Source: Hymenobacter profundi
Lineage (GTDB): Bacteria > Bacteroidota > Bacteroidia > Cytophagales > Hymenobacteraceae
Assembly: GCF_019334315.1 (NCBI RefSeq)
Contig: NZ_JAHWGL010000015.1
Coordinates: 1 to 64,000, forward strand
DNA length: 64,000 nt
Direction of reading: 5' to 3'
A program made the translations under genes and the position numbers. This document shows, one piece after another, positions 52,229-60,300 of this stretch. Position 1 is the stretch's first letter; each line of letters opens with the position of its first letter. The notes beneath the pieces were generated by a model. The model made no database searches and was not told where the DNA came from. It saw only the letters and a list, made by a program, of their open reading frames with translations.

Positions 52229-53119
52229 TTACCCAAATAGTAGCTGCACTACTACTAATACGGGTACCACGAATAAGAAGGCATCGAACCGGTCAAGTAG
52301 GCCGCCGTGGCCGGGCATAATGCGGCCGGAATCCTTCACATCCACGCTGCGCTTGAGCATGGACTCGGCCAAATCACCCAGCGGCCCGAATATGGCTACC
52401 ACGGCGGCGGCCACCAGGCGAGTAGGCAGCGGCATTTCGGGTAGCAGAAAGCCCAGCGCCCAGCCCATACCCAGTGTCAGCAGAAAGCCACCAATGGCGC
52501 CCTCCCATGTTTTGCCGGGCGAAATACTGGGCGCCAGTTTGTGCTTGCCAAAGGTCTTGCCAGCCGCGTATGCGCCAATATCGGAGCACCACACCAGCAG
52601 CAACAGGCCGAAGATGCGACGGTAATCGTAGCCCTTATCGCTGAAGGCCAATACGTTCAGCAGGCTCATGGGTAGGCTCACGTAGAGCAAACCCAGTAGG
52701 GCTACCCCTACGTTGGCAAACGGGGCTAACTCATTCTTACGCGGCCACGAATACATCTCACGTAGAATCAGAATGGTAGGCAGCAGTATAGCTAATCCTA
52801 ATAGAACGTTTTGCGCAACTTTTCCTATCTGGATAGCCAGAATTATATCTCTTACGTTCCCATCAGCATGAGATGCGGTGTAATGATGTGCATCAGCTAC
52901 TAAGTAGATAGCACCAAAGAGCATCAAGCTGATACCACCGCCCAACAGCGCCGCCGGCTTGTAGCCCGCTTTGCGCATCATGCGGTAAAATTCCCACAGC
53001 ATCCGCATTTGCACCAGCCCGAAGAACATGGCAAACGTCCAGGCGCTGTACCAGATGCTGAACAGCAATGCCACGGCCCCCAACACACCGTACAGGATGC
53101 GTTGCGTGAGGTTGGACAT
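52229..53119 (-). CDS. cdsA: Phosphatidate cytidylyltransferase
   Basis: Makes CDP-diacylglycerol in the inner membrane. I start at the ATG at 53119 (MSNLTQRILYGVLGAVALLF); an upstream in-frame TTG at 53167 would add 16 residues. The 296-residue protein has about 7-8 helices and ends with the family signature: GKTFGKHKLAPSISPGKTWE, LGDLAESMLKRSVDVKDSG and PGHGGLLDRFDAFLFV, containing the acidic metal-binding residues. It lies downstream of the CAAX protease gene on the same strand, with a terminator after it. Confidence 0.96.
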   Translation of the reverse strand: MSNLTQRILYGVLGAVALLFSIWYSAWTFAMFFGLVQMRMLWEFYRMMRKAGYKPAALLGGGISLMLFGAIYLVADAHHYTASHADGNVRDIILAIQIGKVAQNVLLGLAILLPTILILREMYSWPRKNELAPFANVGVALLGLLYVSLPMSLLNVLAFSDKGYDYRRIFGLLLLVWCSDIGAYAAGKTFGKHKLAPSISPGKTWEGAIGGFLLTLGMGWALGFLLPEMPLPTRLVAAAVVAIFGPLGDLAESMLKRSVDVKDSGRIMPGHGGLLDRFDAFLFVVPVLVVVQLLFG

Positions 53120-53255
53120 CGGTTTTTTGCCGGTGGGGTTGGTGGGAGAAGGGGTAGCGTCGGCCAAGGGTAGGGAGAGGTAAGGGAGAGAATAGCCGTC
53201 GGCTAAGCAAGAATAATGCGCGAGAATAGCGCGTAACGAATATCCGGAAGATGTA

Positions 53256-54302
53256 CTAGTCGCGGAATCGGCCTACGTCTACGCCATCGCGGCCCAGAGT
53301 GCGGGCGGCGGGAACAACGGCAGTTTCCGGCGCGCTAGCCGCTACGCCCTTGCCCCCCAGCGTACGCAGTTGGGTAGGGCCGGTTTCGGTGGTGAGGTGC
53401 TCGTGTAGCCAGTACAGTAGGCCTGCTGTGACGAGCAGGGAAGACAGCACCCAGGGCCAGGGCATGGCCTCGTTAGCATCAGGATCCAGCTCGGGGCTCA
53501 CCCACTGGTTTTGCTGCCAGTAGAGTAGGAGTAGCTGGGTGAAGTTTTGGGTGAAGTGCGCCGCCATAGGCACCAGAATATTGCCGCTCCACTCATACAA
53601 ATACCCCAGAAGCAGCCCCAGCACAAAGCGAGGCACGAACCCAAAGAACTGCAAGTGAATGGCACTGAAGATGAAGGCCGCCGCCCACACGCCCACGTGC
53701 CGCGATGCGAAACTCTGCACCAAATTGCGCTGTATCACCCCTCGAAATACCAGTTCCTCGCTGATGGCCGGCACTATGGCAATAACCAGCACGCCTATCC
53801 AGAAGCGCAGCGGCGAGTTGAAATTGGTGAGGGCTTTGGTGAGGGCCTGCGCCTGATCTTCCTTCTCCTTTGCCCATACCTCTACGCCGTGCAGCGCATC
53901 GGGCAGGTGCACCTGGGCATTCCAGGCAATGAGGGTCGTCATGAGGGGTAGGCTGGCAATGACCAGTAGTGCGGCCATCAGCAGCCACACGCCGGGCACC
54001 GGGCGGCGCGGGGCAAAGTACTCGGCGACATGATACCCGGTGAGCTTCACTAGCGCCAGCGCTGCCCCCGCAAAGCTCAGAAAGAGCACCAACCCTTGCG
54101 CAAACATCGACAGTGCCCACCCTTGGGGGTAGCGCTCTGGCTGCTGCATCACGTTGCCGATCTGTTGAAAGTTGATGCCAAACGCCAGGTTGCTGACCGA
54201 GGCAATGAAAAACCACGCCACGCAGAAGCCCACAAACAGTAAGACTACCAGCAGAATCAGGTTGGCAATGGGCGGCAAACGGTTGGGTAGGAAACCTTTC
54301 AT
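53256..54302 (-). CDS. CPBP family intramembrane metalloprotease (CAAX/Abi)
   Basis: A 348-residue protein with about 8 helices. The diagnostic motif E182-E183-x3-R187 (EELVFRGVIQRNL) is followed by the histidine motif FIFSAIHLQFFGFVPRFVLG and the late AAHFTQNF, the metal-binding set of CAAX-prenyl protease-like enzymes. In bacteria these act in bacteriocin immunity, protein maturation or unknown roles. A Pro/Ala/Arg-rich cytosolic tail of about 40 residues ends the protein. REP-C3 lies directly upstream of its start; cdsA follows. Confidence 0.92.
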   Translation of the reverse strand: MKGFLPNRLPPIANLILLVVLLFVGFCVAWFFIASVSNLAFGINFQQIGNVMQQPERYPQGWALSMFAQGLVLFLSFAGAALALVKLTGYHVAEYFAPRRPVPGVWLLMAALLVIASLPLMTTLIAWNAQVHLPDALHGVEVWAKEKEDQAQALTKALTNFNSPLRFWIGVLVIAIVPAISEELVFRGVIQRNLVQSFASRHVGVWAAAFIFSAIHLQFFGFVPRFVLGLLLGYLYEWSGNILVPMAAHFTQNFTQLLLLYWQQNQWVSPELDPDANEAMPWPWVLSSLLVTAGLLYWLHEHLTTETGPTQLRTLGGKGVAASAPETAVVPAARTLGRDGVDVGRFRD

Positions 54303-54324
54303 AGCAGTTGGGGGTCTGGAAGTC

Positions 54325-54428
54325 GTAGGGGTGCCGTGCAGGCACCCGTCGTTGAACGTTTTTTAGTGCACGACGGTGGCCACTTTGCCTCCATCGCGCA
54401 ACGATAGGCGCCTGCAAGGTGCCCCTAC
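54325..54428. repeat. REP-C copy 3
   Basis: Left arm starts GTAGGGGTGCCGTGCAGGCA then CCCGTCGTTGAACG; right arm on the minus strand reads GTAGGGGCACCTTGCAGGCG. Arms are imperfect. It lies in the divergent region between the CAAX protease and dusB, so here it is upstream of both genes. Confidence 0.8.
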
Positions 54429-54444
54429 AATCCTAATAGTCGTA

Positions 54445-54452
54445 AATTTGCG
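54445..54452 (+). promoter_or_regulatory. TAnnTTTG promoter box for dusB
   Basis: TAAATTTG matches the Bacteroidota -7 consensus, 22 bases before the GTG start at 54474 and 17 bases after REP-C3. Confidence 0.5.
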
Positions 54453-54473
54453 CAAAATCCTGTTATAGCTGCC

Positions 54474-55463
54474 GTGGTACACATTCGCGACCTTGCCCTT
54501 CCTGACTTTCCCTTACTGCTCGCCCCCATGGAGGACGTATCGGACCCGCCATTCCGGGCCGTGTGCAAAGCCAATGGGGCCGATTTGATGTATACGGAGT
54601 TTATCTCGTCGGAAGGTCTGATACGCGACGCGGCCAAGAGCCGGCAGAAGCTGGACGTGTTCGATTATGAGCGGCCTATTGGCATTCAGCTCTTTGGCTC
54701 CGATGTGGATACCATGGGCGAGTGTGCCCGCATCAGCACCCACGCCGGCCCCGATCTCATCGACATCAACTACGGCTGCCCCGTGAAGCAGGTAGCCTGC
54801 CGCGGTGCCGGCGCCGCCCTGCTCCGCGACATTCCCAAGATGGTGGAAATGACGGCGGCCGTGGTGCGCAACACACCCCTACCCGTGACGGTGAAAACCC
54901 GCCTGGGCTGGGACGACACTACCAAGAACGTGGAGGACGTGGCCGAGCGCCTACAGGACATTGGCATTGAAGCCCTCACCATCCACGGCCGCACCCGCGT
55001 GCAGATGTATAAGGGTGAGGCTGATTGGGAGTTGATCGGCAAAATCAAGAATAACCCGCGCATTAAGATTCCCATCTTCGGCAACGGCGACATCGACTCG
55101 CCCCAAAAAGCTGTGGAGTACAAAAACCGCTACGGCGTGGACGGCGTGATGATTGGCCGCGCCAGCATCGGCTACCCCTGGATTTTCCGCGAAATCAAGC
55201 ACTACATTGCCACCGGCGAGTTGATGGCGCCGCCTACCGTGGAGGAGCGCGTGGCCATGTGCCGCATGCACTTCGAGAAAAGCCTGGAATGGAAAGGCCA
55301 ACGCGCCGGCATCTTTGAAATGCGCCGCCACTACGCCCAGTATTTCCGCGGCCTGGAAGGTGCCAAGCAGTGGCGCACCCGCCTAGTAGACACCAACGAG
55401 CCCGACGAAGTACGCGCCATCATGGACGAAATCATTGCCGCCGAGCCGGTTTTGGTGGGGTAG
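54474..55463 (+). CDS. dusB: tRNA-dihydrouridine synthase
   Basis: Flavoenzyme reducing uridines in the tRNA D-loop; 329 residues, cytosolic. The TIM barrel begins FPLLLAPMEDVSDPPFRAVC. The catalytic cysteine C102 is in INYGCPVKQVACRGAGAALL, followed by VTVKTRLGWDD and LTIHGRTRVQMYKGEADW. GVMIGRASIGYPWIFREI precedes the C-terminal helical domain. The start is GTG. The sequence is of the DusB type. REP-A3 starts 14 bases after the stop codon. Confidence 0.95.
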   Translation: MVHIRDLALPDFPLLLAPMEDVSDPPFRAVCKANGADLMYTEFISSEGLIRDAAKSRQKLDVFDYERPIGIQLFGSDVDTMGECARISTHAGPDLIDINYGCPVKQVACRGAGAALLRDIPKMVEMTAAVVRNTPLPVTVKTRLGWDDTTKNVEDVAERLQDIGIEALTIHGRTRVQMYKGEADWELIGKIKNNPRIKIPIFGNGDIDSPQKAVEYKNRYGVDGVMIGRASIGYPWIFREIKHYIATGELMAPPTVEERVAMCRMHFEKSLEWKGQRAGIFEMRRHYAQYFRGLEGAKQWRTRLVDTNEPDEVRAIMDEIIAAEPVLVG

Positions 55464-55476
55464 TATTTTTCGCTTC

Positions 55477-55609
55477 TGTCATCCTGAGCGCAACGCAGTG
55501 GAGCGAAGGACCTTATTACGTGGAACGACTTGCAGCAGATAGTATCTACTGCCTGCTTATTCTACTGTTATAAGGTCCTTCGCTCCACTGCGTTGCGCTC
55601 AGGATGACA
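55477..55609. repeat. REP-A copy 3, perfect 40-bp inverted repeat
   Basis: Arms 55477-55516 and 55570-55609 are exact reverse complements over 40 bases: TGTCATCCTGAGCGCAACGC, then AGTGGAGCGAAGGACCTTAT. The loop holds AGATAGTATC. It fills the gap between dusB and the EamA gene on the same strand, ending 14 bases before the EamA start, so it could terminate dusB or hairpin the EamA leader. Confidence 0.9.
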
Positions 55610-55623
55610 CTCTTTCCCTGTAT

Positions 55624-56580
55624 ATGCCCTCCCCTACCCCACCCGCCACCATAGCCGCCCCGGCCCCACCTGCTACCCAATCGCCGGAGCCGCCTATTCC
55701 GCTTTCGGCGTGGGTACTGTTGCTGGTGCTGGCCGCTATTTGGGGCACCTCCTTTATCTTGATGAAGAAGGGCTTAGCGGTGTTTTCGCCGCTAGAGCTG
55801 GGTGCTACGCGCGTGACGGTGGCTGCGCTCCTGCTCCTACCCTTTGCGCTGCGGCATGTGGGCAAGGTAGAGAAGTCGCGCTTCAAGTGGTTGCTGCTGA
55901 GCGGTGTGGTAGGCACGCTCATTCCCGCTTTCCTGTTTGCCTACGCCGAAACGCGGCTGGCTTCGGGGCTGGCGGGTGTGCTCAATGCCCTCACGGCGGT
56001 GTTCACGCTGGTAGTGGGCGCGCTGTTTTTTGGGCAGCGCCTCACGGGGCTGCGGGTGCTGGGCATCGGGCTGGGCCTAGCGGGCACGGTGGTGCTGATG
56101 GTGCTAGGTGGCAGCGGTGGCGCGGCTACTCCGGCCGGGGAGGGCAATGCGTGGTATGGACTTTATATCGTGCTGGCTACCATTGGCTATGGGGTGAGCG
56201 TCAACGTGATCAAGCACCATTTGCAAGGCATTCCGCCGGTGGCCGTTACGGGTTTGCTGCTGCTGTTCATCGGTGGGCCTGCCGTGGTATTTCTACTACT
56301 GGGCACCGATTTTCTGCATAAGTTAGCTACGGCACCAGGTGCCTGGACTGCCTTTGGCTATATCGCTCTACTTGCTACCCTCAGCACGGCCGTAGCGATG
56401 GTGCTGTTCAACAAGCTCATCCACCAATCCACGGCGCTCTTCGCGTCTTCGAATACCTATCTGATACCCGTTGTAGCGCTAGGTTGGGGCGTGCTCGATG
56501 GCGAGTCGTTCAACCTGTGGCACGTGCTGGGCATGGTGATTATTCTGGTGAGCGTGGCGATTATCCACCGGGCGAGGTGA
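55624..56580 (+). CDS. EamA/DMT family transporter
   Basis: A 318-residue inner-membrane carrier with ten helices in two EamA repeats. The first repeat starts LLVLAAIWGTSFILMKKGLA and includes ETRLASGLAGVLNALTAVFT; the second contains YGLYIVLATIGYGVSVNVIK and LFASSNTYLIPVVALGWGVL. Members export amino acids, metabolites or other small molecules; the substrate is not inferable. The leader is a Pro/Ala-rich cytosolic tail. Its TGA stop is the first three bases of the outer arm of REP-A4. Confidence 0.9.
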   Translation: MPSPTPPATIAAPAPPATQSPEPPIPLSAWVLLLVLAAIWGTSFILMKKGLAVFSPLELGATRVTVAALLLLPFALRHVGKVEKSRFKWLLLSGVVGTLIPAFLFAYAETRLASGLAGVLNALTAVFTLVVGALFFGQRLTGLRVLGIGLGLAGTVVLMVLGGSGGAATPAGEGNAWYGLYIVLATIGYGVSVNVIKHHLQGIPPVAVTGLLLLFIGGPAVVFLLLGTDFLHKLATAPGAWTAFGYIALLATLSTAVAMVLFNKLIHQSTALFASSNTYLIPVVALGWGVLDGESFNLWHVLGMVIILVSVAIIHRAR

Positions 56581-56739
56581 AATGGTGAAGTTGTGAGTTT
56601 GTGAATACGATTGTCATCCTGAGCGGAGCGAAGGACCTTATCACGCAAGAACGACAGACGTACCAACGACTCGTTCAACGGGCATAAGGTCCTTCGCTCC
56701 GCTCAGGATGACACGCGTATTCACCACTTCACCATTTCA
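56578..56739. repeat. REP-A copy 4 nested in REP-E arms, beside the RAYT
   Basis: Inner arms 56612-56641 and 56684-56713 are exact reverse complements over 30 bases (TGTCATCCTGAGCGGAGCGA, then AGGACCTTAT). Outer arms 56578-56591 and 56726-56739 (TGAAATGGTGAAGT) are also exact, giving a nested hairpin of about 160 bases. Both flanking genes, EamA (plus) and the RAYT (minus), end inside it: each TGA stop codon lies in or next to an arm. Confidence 0.9.
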
Positions 56740-57329
56740 TAAACATACGGCCAGTCGTGGAAGCGCGGGGGGAGGCGCAAACGCTGGGCGTGGTGCTGCA
56801 CATAGGCGAGGATGCGGGTCAGTTCATCAGCGTCCTGCACAGGGTATTCGTAAGAACCGATTTGCCAGAAATCAGCCTCGGGTGGGAGCTGATGGCGCAG
56901 GTGGCGGCGGCACTGGGTCGCGGTACGCTGGTGTAGCAGCTTCAGGCTCTTATATATCGACAGACCACTGCCCGCCGGTAGGTGCAGCACGGCGTGCACG
57001 TGGTTGGGCAGCACCACAAAAGCCAGCGCCCAAAAACCTTGCTCCTCCAGCATTAGCAGCTCGCCGGCTACTATTTCGGCTAGCTTTTCCTTTTCCAGGT
57101 AGGTAGGGCCTACCTCCGCACGGTCCAGCTCGGCATCAAGCTGCGCGAAGAAGCGCTTCTGGGCGCGTTGGTGAGCGAGCTGCTGCTGTTCGTCGGTGAG
57201 GCCGCCGGCGCGGGACAACTCCATATTCGTCTGCAAATCAGCGTGTAGCTGGCGGCCCATGGCGTGGCACAGGGAGCCAGCCAGGCGAAAGGTGACGAAA
57301 AGCGTTTCGCCGGGAGGTAGGGCGTTCAT
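56721..57329 (-). CDS. REP-associated Y1 (HUH) transposase, RAYT-type
   Basis: A 202-residue single-strand DNA endonuclease-like protein of the IS200/REP type. N-terminal LPPGETLFVTFRLAGSL is the typical first strand. The HUH motif is H110-V-H112 in VVLPNHVHAVLHLP. The later EYPVQDADELTRILAYVQ contains Y176, the likely catalytic tyrosine, in the position of the RAYT YIHxNP motif; the usual NPVKAGL tail is replaced by HHAQRLRLP. I use the ATG at 57329; a GTG two codons upstream is possible. Its last codons lie in REP-A4 and REP-D2 follows its 5' end. It is the likely mobiliser of one or more REP families here. Confidence 0.85.
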   Translation of the reverse strand: MNALPPGETLFVTFRLAGSLCHAMGRQLHADLQTNMELSRAGGLTDEQQQLAHQRAQKRFFAQLDAELDRAEVGPTYLEKEKLAEIVAGELLMLEEQGFWALAFVVLPNHVHAVLHLPAGSGLSIYKSLKLLHQRTATQCRRHLRHQLPPEADFWQIGSYEYPVQDADELTRILAYVQHHAQRLRLPPRFHDWPYVYEMVKW

Positions 57330-57341
57330 GTGCACGGATGA

Positions 57342-57375
57342 TTTCTCGCAGAGGTAGGCGCAGAGGCTCGCAGAG
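57342..57375 (+). repeat. REP-D copy 2
   Basis: TTTCTCGCAGAGGTAGGCGC followed by AGAGGCTCGCAGAG, between the RAYT start and the helicase stop. It aligns with 47975-48004 in the same orientation. Confidence 0.6.
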
Positions 57376-57381
57376 TTCGTG

Positions 57382-60300
57382 CTAGTTTTTCCTCAGCACG
57401 CCATTTACCTCCACCAATTCGCCTTGGGTCAGCAGGTGCTGCACGGCCCCATCTACTTGCTGGCGCATCTCATCCGATAACCGATTGAAGCCGAGCAGGC
57501 GCACGGTAGGCAGGTACACGGCTTCGCGGGGTAGGGCGAAGCTATGCGCGATGATGGTGCATATGGCATGGGCCAGCTCTTCTGGGGCAAGCAACGACAG
57601 CTTACGGGAAATGGCGGGCAGGTTGCTCCGGTCGCGCAGAGGTGGCGTTTGCATGGTGTTTTCCCACAGAAAGTCGCCCTGCTGGCGCAGGTGATGCAGG
57701 TTAGCGGCCAGCGTGGCAGCGGCCCTACCCGCTTTGCGCATACGGGCGCCTACCTGCGTGGCGCCGCTGGCCTGGGCCAGCCGCCGCGTGGCCTCGTCCA
57801 CGTGAATCGGGCTTTCGATGCGTACCACCTGCGCCAACCAGTTAGCCAGTTGGCCCAGACTGTGCTGGTGCAACTCGCGGTGCCCAACGGCGGCAGGCAA
57901 CTGCGCCACCTGGTACGGAACAGCCAGAACGGAAGGCCCCAACTCTTCGCGCTCAATAGTGACGGGCGTTGTGGTTTCTTTGGTCAGCGGCACCTCTTCC
58001 GGCTCGCTGGGTTCATCAAGGGTAGGCTGGTGGCGGGCTTTCTCGATGGCAGCTACTACGCGCTCCAATGCTCGTTGCGGGTTGCGAAACCAGTCGGTGC
58101 TCCAAATGCGGTGCAGGCGCCAGCCCATAGCCTCTAGCACTTGCTGGCGTAGCCGGTCCCGGTCGCGGGCCGAGCGGGCAGCGTGATACATAGCCCCATC
58201 GCACACAATACCTAGTAGGTAGCGGTTGGGCTGGTCGGGGTCCACTACAGCTAGGTCGAGGTAGAAACCTGCGCTACCAAGCTGCGGACGCACTTGATAG
58301 CCTCGCGCCGTGAGAGCACGATGCACCGCCTCCTCGAAGGGTGCTTCTAGCGCAAGGCCGGTTTCCTTGCTGGGGTTGAGGTGGCCGTGCTGGGCGAAGT
58401 GGAGAAACGTCTTGAGCGCCGCTATGCCTTTCGCCTGCGTGCGGCTGAGGTTGAGGTCGTCGGCCGTGAGATTGGTGAAGATTTCGCAGCGCTGTTTGGC
58501 GCGGGTAATCAGCACATTGAGGCGTCGCTCACCCCCTTCGCCATTCAGAGGGCCAAAGTTCATGGCGAGGTAGCCTTCCTTGGTACGGCCGTAGCCCAGG
58601 CTAATCAGGATAACGTCGCGTTCGTCGCCCTGCACGTTTTCCAGGTTCTTCACGAAAAAGGGTTCATACGGATGTCCGCTGAAAAACCCCTCGGTTTCGG
58701 GGTGCTGGTGGCGCAATGCTTCCAACGCATCCTGAATGGCCTGGCGCTGGGCCACGCTGAAGGCGACGACACCCAACGTGAGCTGGGGTGTGGTGCGGGC
58801 GTGGTGCAGCACGGCGGCGGCTACGGCCGCGGCTTCCCGCGGATTCGTGCGCGTAGTACCTCGCTCGTAGTACGTTGTGGATAAGTAGTGGTAGACCAAG
58901 CCCAACTTGCCTTTGTCGCTAAGGCTCGGAAAAACCACCAGCTTATCGTCGTAGAACAAGTGGTTGGAGGCCGCAATCAGTGACTCATGCCGGCTGCGGT
59001 AGTGCCAGCGCAGCATCTGCTCGGGCATTTGGCGGGCCTTGCACAGGTCTATAATGCTCTGAATATCAGCCGTCACATTATCCTCGTCGGATTCTTCACC
59101 AGCGTTGGTGAGCGAGTCGAAGAACGAGGTAGGCGGCAGCTGCTTCGAGTCGCCGACTACTACCAGCTGCCGCCCGCGGGCAATGGCGCCCAGCGCCTCC
59201 ACCGGCTTCACCTGGCTGGCCTCATCGAACACCACTATATCAAACTCCACCGCGCCCGGTGGCAGAAAGCTAGCCACCGACAGCGGCGACATCATAAACA
59301 CCGGTTTGATGGCCTGCACAGCCTGCCCGGCCCGCTCCATTAGCTGGCGCAGGGGTAGGTGGCGGGCTTTTTTGGCAAACTCGTTTTTGAGCACCAACAT
59401 CTGCCCCCCGGCTTGCTGATGGGGCAACTGCTCGTAGTGCCGGCGCACGGCCCGCACCCGATGGTGGTAGAGCGAGTCGCGGTCGGCCTGGCGGAAGCGG
59501 GCGGCTACCTCCTCGTGCCCGGCCCGCTCGAACTGCCGTAGGGCGGGGTGTTGCTCGTAGGCACTTTTTTGCAGGTATTCCAACCACGTTTGGCGCACTG
59601 CCGCTGCTAGTAGCTGCCCCGCCTCAGGCCAGTTTTCGGCTGCATGCAGCAGCTCAGGTAGTTGCTCGGCTTCCACGGCGGCGGCTACGTTGTTCCATTC
59701 CGCCGTGAGCTGCAAAGCCGGTAGATCGGCCGCCCAGGCGGCTAGTGTGCGTAGTTGATCGTCAAAGGGCTGAAATTGCAGCCGCCCAGCGGGGCCGAAG
59801 CGGCGCACTTCATCCAACTGCAAGCCATCAACCACTGCTTGCACGGCGCTACGCTGCTGCACCAGGGCCGCTTCCACTTTCTGCGTAAGCGGCCCGAGGC
59901 TTTCTTGGTTCGACTCCGCCGGCGTCGAACCGGCAGTCAGGTAGGCTAGCAACGCGGGCGGCAACTCCTTGCGCGTAATACGCTGGTGCGTCAAGGTCAA
60001 GTACTCCTGCACCTTGCGCAGGGTACGCCAATCGGAATGCTGTCCCTGCCACATCGACCCAAACAGCGTTTGAAGTAGTGGCTCCGCTTCCGCCAGTGTT
60101 TGCGCGTGGCGGGCAGCTTCGCGAATGGCGTCCAGCGCGGCTACTACGTCGGCGGCCTCGGTGGGTAGGGGCGCTTGCCATAGGCTTTGCAGCCGCTTGC
60201 GGGCGTGGCGGTAGTCACTGTTCAGAAATTTCCACCACTTGTCTCCGTATTGGAGTAGGGCTGCCCGCTCGGCTAGCAGCTCTTGCTGCCAAGCTTCGGG

